From assembly GCA_002812745.2 (NCBI GenBank), contig NCSJ02000090.1, positions 62,001 to 126,000 of the forward strand: a stretch of 64,000 bases of DNA. Direction: 5' to 3'. Under the pieces are notes generated by a model, which worked only from the letters and a program-made list of their open reading frames with translations, was not told the DNA's origin and ran no database searches. The position numbers and the translations under genes were made by a program. The stretch comes from Scytalidium lignicola (Eukaryota > Ascomycota > Leotiomycetes). Positions 60,451-64,000 of the stretch are shown here, in pieces (position 1 is the stretch's first letter; every line of letters starts with the position of its first letter).

Positions 60451-61219
60451 TCAACTCTTGTCAGACGCAAGAACATAGTTCTCAGCCCTCTCTGCTTTCT
60501 CCTTCTTCGCGACCGTTTCTGGCATCGTCCTCTTTAATTTCCCAAGGCCTTTTATGCCTTTTGCCCAGCTCTCTTCCAAATCTTTCTGTCGTTCAAACTC
60601 TTTTACTTTTAGATCCACTTGCCGGAAGCTGTCTGATGTCTTGATTCGGTCTTCCCCAATCTTTAATGCTGCCTCGTCCGCTTCCAGCCATATTTTGTGC
60701 GTATTTCTTGCTTGCTCGACTGCTATGCCGGGCATTTTCTTCCTCAACTCCGCAATCTCTTCTATGAGATCTTCTTCCTGGCGTGCCAGTTCCTTGGCCC
60801 GCTCAAATAGTTTCGAGTTAAGCGGCTCATGTTCCTCTATGATTACGGGTTTTGTGTTGCTGTCATTCAAAGAGGATGTAATAAGACCTGGGGAAGGAGG
60901 TAACCCGTTGATTGTTATATTTTCTGCGGCTGTTTCGAAAACTTTTCGTATATACTAATCAGTTCATCATTGTCAGCTAATACTGGGAGATATCTCGATC
61001 CTACAGATGCTAAAGACCCCGCGACGAGCTTTGAATCGCATAGTAACACAAACTTACATTTTGTACTAGTTCTTCGACACGTCTGCGCATGGGATCCTCC
61101 CCCTCTACTGGAGGAAGATCTCTGTCTATTTTCTCATTTGCAGCACGTCGTACATTAGAGATCAAGTATTGCAAATCTTCGGGAGATTGAAGCTCGATTT
61201 TGCGATAATAATCTGCCAT
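60451..61219 (-). CDS. MIS14: Kinetochore MIND complex subunit Mis14/Nsl1
   Basis: Exons 61058-61219 and 60451-60954 encode 221 residues. The 103-nt intron joins EDPMRRRVEELVQN to YIRKVFETAAENITINGLPP. The N-terminal signature DYYRKIELQSPEDLQYLISN and VRRAANEKIDRDLPP is specific to the Mis14/Nsl1 family. The C-terminal half is a long coiled coil (AKELARQEEDLIEEIAELRK and KTSDSFRQVDLKVKEFERQK). Mis14 sits in the Mis12/MIND complex of the outer kinetochore and links inner centromere proteins to Ndc80. The gene is head-to-head with RAD54, 469 nt apart. Confidence 0.88.
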
Positions 61220-61688
61220 TGTATGGGCCTTCTAATTGCGTAAAACACTCCCTTGTGGGAGGTTTATCCTTTGATTCAGACTAGAAGCTAAAGATGTAAA
61301 GTAGCTAGCTGACGAGCTCGTTAGATTCTTTGTTTACACAAGTGTTATCAACACGCTGTTTAGTGGATGATGCACCCTATAATAATAGAATAGAAAAGAA
61401 AGCTTAAGCTCATTTGAGCCATACACGGCTGATGATTCAAGGTACTGCTATAGCTACTGCCATAACTTAAAAAAGATCAGAAATAATTATTGTCATTGGG
61501 AGCATAGAAGGCACGTGACTTCGTGATTGTGGGGTTCTCGTCGCGTCTTGCTACGCGTCTAACTCTTCGGTGCCTCGTTGATATTGGAATATACCACAAT
61601 TTTCTGGAACCATCTAGCTTTCCGCTCTTTGCACATCTTGATTATAAGTCTTTATTGAACAATGCAGATTCGCTTCTAAATCGTAGTT
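61220..61688. other. Divergent promoter region, MIS14 / RAD54
   Basis: 469 nt. A five-codon uORF (ATG CAG ATT CGC TTC TAA, 61662-61679) precedes the RAD54 start by 9 nt. No other gene seen. Confidence 0.5.
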
Positions 61689-64000
61689 ATGGAGGTTGTT
61701 ATACCGGCCAAACTGGAGCTCAAAGATGGCAACAACACCCCAAAAGACAAGAAGAGGCCAGCACCTAATGCAGAAACACATCGATCAGTCGATCGTTTAA
61801 AACAGCCATTCAAGATAACTCTTAGTGATGATAAAGAAAATAGGCCTGTGGTAGGCAAGCACGTCGGGACAAGACTCTATGGAGGAACGCCTCAACCCAG
61901 CGAGCGACTTATCAAACCCTTCAAATGTCCAGGTTCGGCCACAGTCACTAGAACTTCAGAGAAGCCAACTCGGAAACGGCGAAAAGTCAACTACTCAGGA
62001 GCTGACGGGGACAATGATGATGAAGATAAAGCATGGACAAATGAAGATCGCCTTGCCTTAGCTAATAGAGAGGCAAACAAGTTCCCCATATTTGCTGTGA
62101 AGGATAAAGAGACTACATTCCGAAAACCCTTCGCTGTACCCTTAATCAACAAAAATGTTGATGGATACACTCCGAATCGCCCGCCACCAACTCTTGGATT
62201 AAGACAAGGTACTGTATTTGTACCAAGGCCTTTGCACGACCCTAGCGGCGAGTTTGCTATAGTGCTTTATGATCCCACCGTCGATGAAAAGCCAGAAGTC
62301 AACCAAAACCAGGATGATTCGCCAGTTACGAAGTTAGATGCACCATTAGTGACAAAGAGTTTAGCAGACATTCTTGGTATCAAGAAGAAGGTTGAAGGCG
62401 AGCGGCCAAAGGTGGCTGTTGTGATCGATCCTAAACTTGCAAAGGTGTTACGTCCGCATCAGATTGAGGGTGTGAAATTCATGTATAAGTGTGTTACAGG
62501 CATGATCGAAAAAAATGCAAATGGATGCATCATGGCCGACGAAATGGGTCTGGGGAAAACCTTACAATGCATTACATTGATGTGGACTCTGCTGAAACAA
62601 TCAAAAGAGGCAGGGAAACCTACTATTCAAAAAGCAATTATTGCTTGTCCGTCAAGTCTGGTGAAGAATTGGGCAAATGAGTTGGTAAAATGGCTTGGGC
62701 CGGATGCTATCCAGCCATTTGCTATTGATGGTAAGGCAACAAAGGAGGAGCTTATATCTCAACTACGGCAATGGGCTATTGCGAGCGGTCGAGCAGTGAC
62801 AAGGCCGGTAATCATTGTCTCCTATGAGACGTTACGTCTCTATGCAGACGAGTTAAAGAATACACAGATCGGTCTTATGTTGTGTGACGAAGGCCACAGG
62901 TTGAAGAACGGAGACAGTCAGACATTTACTGCCCTGAACAATCTTAATGTTCAAAGGCGGGTCATCCTCTCTGGTACACCTATCCAAAACGACTTATCAG
63001 AATATTTCTCCCTCATCAGCTTTGCCAATCCTGGACTTCTTGGATCGCGACAGGAATTCCGAAAGAAATATGAGTTGCCTATTCTCCGAGGAAGAGATGC
63101 CGCGGGTTCTGAAAAAGACAGAGAAAAGGGTGATGAGTGTTTGCGAGAGCTTTTGGCTGTAGTCAACAAGTTCATTATCAGGCGGGCAAACGACATCCTT
63201 TCCAAATATCTACCAGTCAAATACGAACATGTCGTCTTTTGCAGCCTTGCTCCGTTTCAGCTTAATCTCTACAACTACTTCATCACCAGCCCAGTCATCC
63301 AGGCTTTGTTACGTGGTAAAGGTAGTCAGCCTCTCAAAGCTATCGGTATGCTTAAGAAGCTCTGTAATCATCCAGATCTCTTAAATCTCTCGGATGACTT
63401 ACCTGGATGTGAGAAGTTCTGGCCTGAAGATTATACACCAAAAGATACCCGGGGCCGTGATAGAGAAGTAAGGCCATGGTACTCCGGTAAGATGCAAGTT
63501 CTTGACCGAATGCTTGCTCGAATTCGACAAGATACGAATGATAAAATTGTCCTCATTAGCAACTACACTCAGACTCTCGATATATTTGAGAAGCTCTGTA
63601 GATCTCGAGCATACGGTTGTCTTCGGCTTGATGGTACCATGAATGTGAACAAACGCCAAAAGCTCGTTGACAAGTTTAACGACCCAAATGGTGAGGAGTT
63701 TGTTTTCCTTCTAAGCAGTAAGGCTGGAGGATGTGGGTTGAATCTCATTGGCGCAAATCGATTAGTTCTGTTCGACCCAGACTGGAACCCAGCAGCAGAT
63801 CAGCAAGCTCTGGCACGGGTGTGGAGAGATGGTCAGAAGAAAGACTGCTTCGTCTATCGTTTCATAACTACGGGGACAATCGAAGAGAAGATCTTCCAGC
63901 GGCAGTCACACAAGCAATCTCTATCCACTTGTGTCGTGGATTCAGCTGAGGATGTAGAGCGGCACTTTACACTGGAAAGCTTGAGAGAATTATTCCAATA
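61689..64000 (+). CDS. RAD54: DNA repair translocase Rad54 (3' partial)
   Basis: One open frame runs from ATG 61689 to the window edge, 770 codons without an intron; roughly 50-90 residues are missing by comparison with the usual 800-850. The N-terminus is basic and unstructured (SEKPTRKRRKVNYSGADG). The SNF2 motor follows: LRPHQIEGVKFMYKCVTG, Walker A in MADEMGLGKTLQC, IIACPSSLVKNWANELVKW, Walker B/DEAH variant CDEGHRLKNG, ILSGTPIQNDLSEYFSLISF, and helicase-C motifs YSGKMQVLDRMLARIRQD, LSSKAGGCGLNLIGA and FDPDWNPAADQQALARVWRD. CDEGHRLKN is the Rad54 form of motif II. Rad54 drives Rad51-mediated strand invasion in recombination repair. Identification is strong. Confidence 0.95.
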   Translation, partial: MEVVIPAKLELKDGNNTPKDKKRPAPNAETHRSVDRLKQPFKITLSDDKENRPVVGKHVGTRLYGGTPQPSERLIKPFKCPGSATVTRTSEKPTRKRRKVNYSGADGDNDDEDKAWTNEDRLALANREANKFPIFAVKDKETTFRKPFAVPLINKNVDGYTPNRPPPTLGLRQGTVFVPRPLHDPSGEFAIVLYDPTVDEKPEVNQNQDDSPVTKLDAPLVTKSLADILGIKKKVEGERPKVAVVIDPKLAKVLRPHQIEGVKFMYKCVTGMIEKNANGCIMADEMGLGKTLQCITLMWTLLKQSKEAGKPTIQKAIIACPSSLVKNWANELVKWLGPDAIQPFAIDGKATKEELISQLRQWAIASGRAVTRPVIIVSYETLRLYADELKNTQIGLMLCDEGHRLKNGDSQTFTALNNLNVQRRVILSGTPIQNDLSEYFSLISFANPGLLGSRQEFRKKYELPILRGRDAAGSEKDREKGDECLRELLAVVNKFIIRRANDILSKYLPVKYEHVVFCSLAPFQLNLYNYFITSPVIQALLRGKGSQPLKAIGMLKKLCNHPDLLNLSDDLPGCEKFWPEDYTPKDTRGRDREVRPWYSGKMQVLDRMLARIRQDTNDKIVLISNYTQTLDIFEKLCRSRAYGCLRLDGTMNVNKRQKLVDKFNDPNGEEFVFLLSSKAGGCGLNLIGANRLVLFDPDWNPAADQQALARVWRDGQKKDCFVYRFITTGTIEEKIFQRQSHKQSLSTCVVDSAEDVERHFTLESLRELFQ

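Overview
The window is nuclear DNA of a filamentous ascomycete (Pezizomycotina). The evidence is short spliceosomal introns (mostly 46-103 nt) with GT-AG ends and CTAAC/CTAAT-like branch sites, single-gene transcription units on both strands, and proteins of clearly fungal type (Aur1, Cwh43, Spt7, Rpa34, vacuolar proteinase A). Leotiomycetes is my best guess from overall protein resemblance, but this is inference. I found no transposon, CRISPR array, rRNA or tRNA gene. About 17 isolated N positions sit beside homopolymer runs and look like sequencing ambiguity.

Layout. 0-10 kb: 3' end of an IQGAP-type RasGAP (+), an EVE-domain protein (-), a 3.8 kb leader/regulatory region, then SWI1 (+). 10-18 kb: mitochondrial ribosomal protein mL49 (-) divergent from eIF3e (+), UTP6 (-) divergent from CWH43 (+). 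18-22.6 kb: a gene-free stretch rich in the heptamer TACNGTA. 22.6-33 kb: AUR1 (+), a CaM kinase (-), a mitochondrial GGQ release-factor-like protein (-), NAB3 (+), a LETM1-like protein (-). 34-45 kb: a ferric reductase-like protein (+), a VanZ-like membrane protein (-), SPT7 (+), vacuolar protease PEP4 (-). 45-52 kb: cytosolic SHMT (-), NOP56 (+), VPS4 (-), prefoldin 6 (+). 52-64 kb: RPA34 (-) divergent from GRC3 (+), SEC14 (-), prefoldin 3 (-), Mis14/Nsl1 (-), and RAD54 (+), which runs off the right edge.

Most genes are conserved housekeeping genes. Several act in shared processes: ribosome production (UTP6, NOP56, RPA34, GRC3, mL49, eIF3e); inositol-phosphorylceramide and GPI lipid metabolism (CWH43, AUR1, with SEC14 as a lipid-transfer protein); chromatin and transcription (SWI1, SPT7, NAB3); tubulin/actin folding (two prefoldin subunits); chromosome segregation and repair (Mis14, RAD54). 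Many are in head-to-head pairs with short shared promoters. I reconstructed exon structures by hand from splice sites and reading-frame continuity. Seven introns or starts are less certain and are flagged in their entries.

I see no obvious new enzymatic system. The most unusual signals are non-coding: the TACNGTA clusters, the uORF whose stop overlaps the SWI1 start, a 297-nt intron without an in-frame stop in the reductase gene, tandem Gcn4-type sites inside SHMT intron 1, and a GC-AG intron in VPS4.
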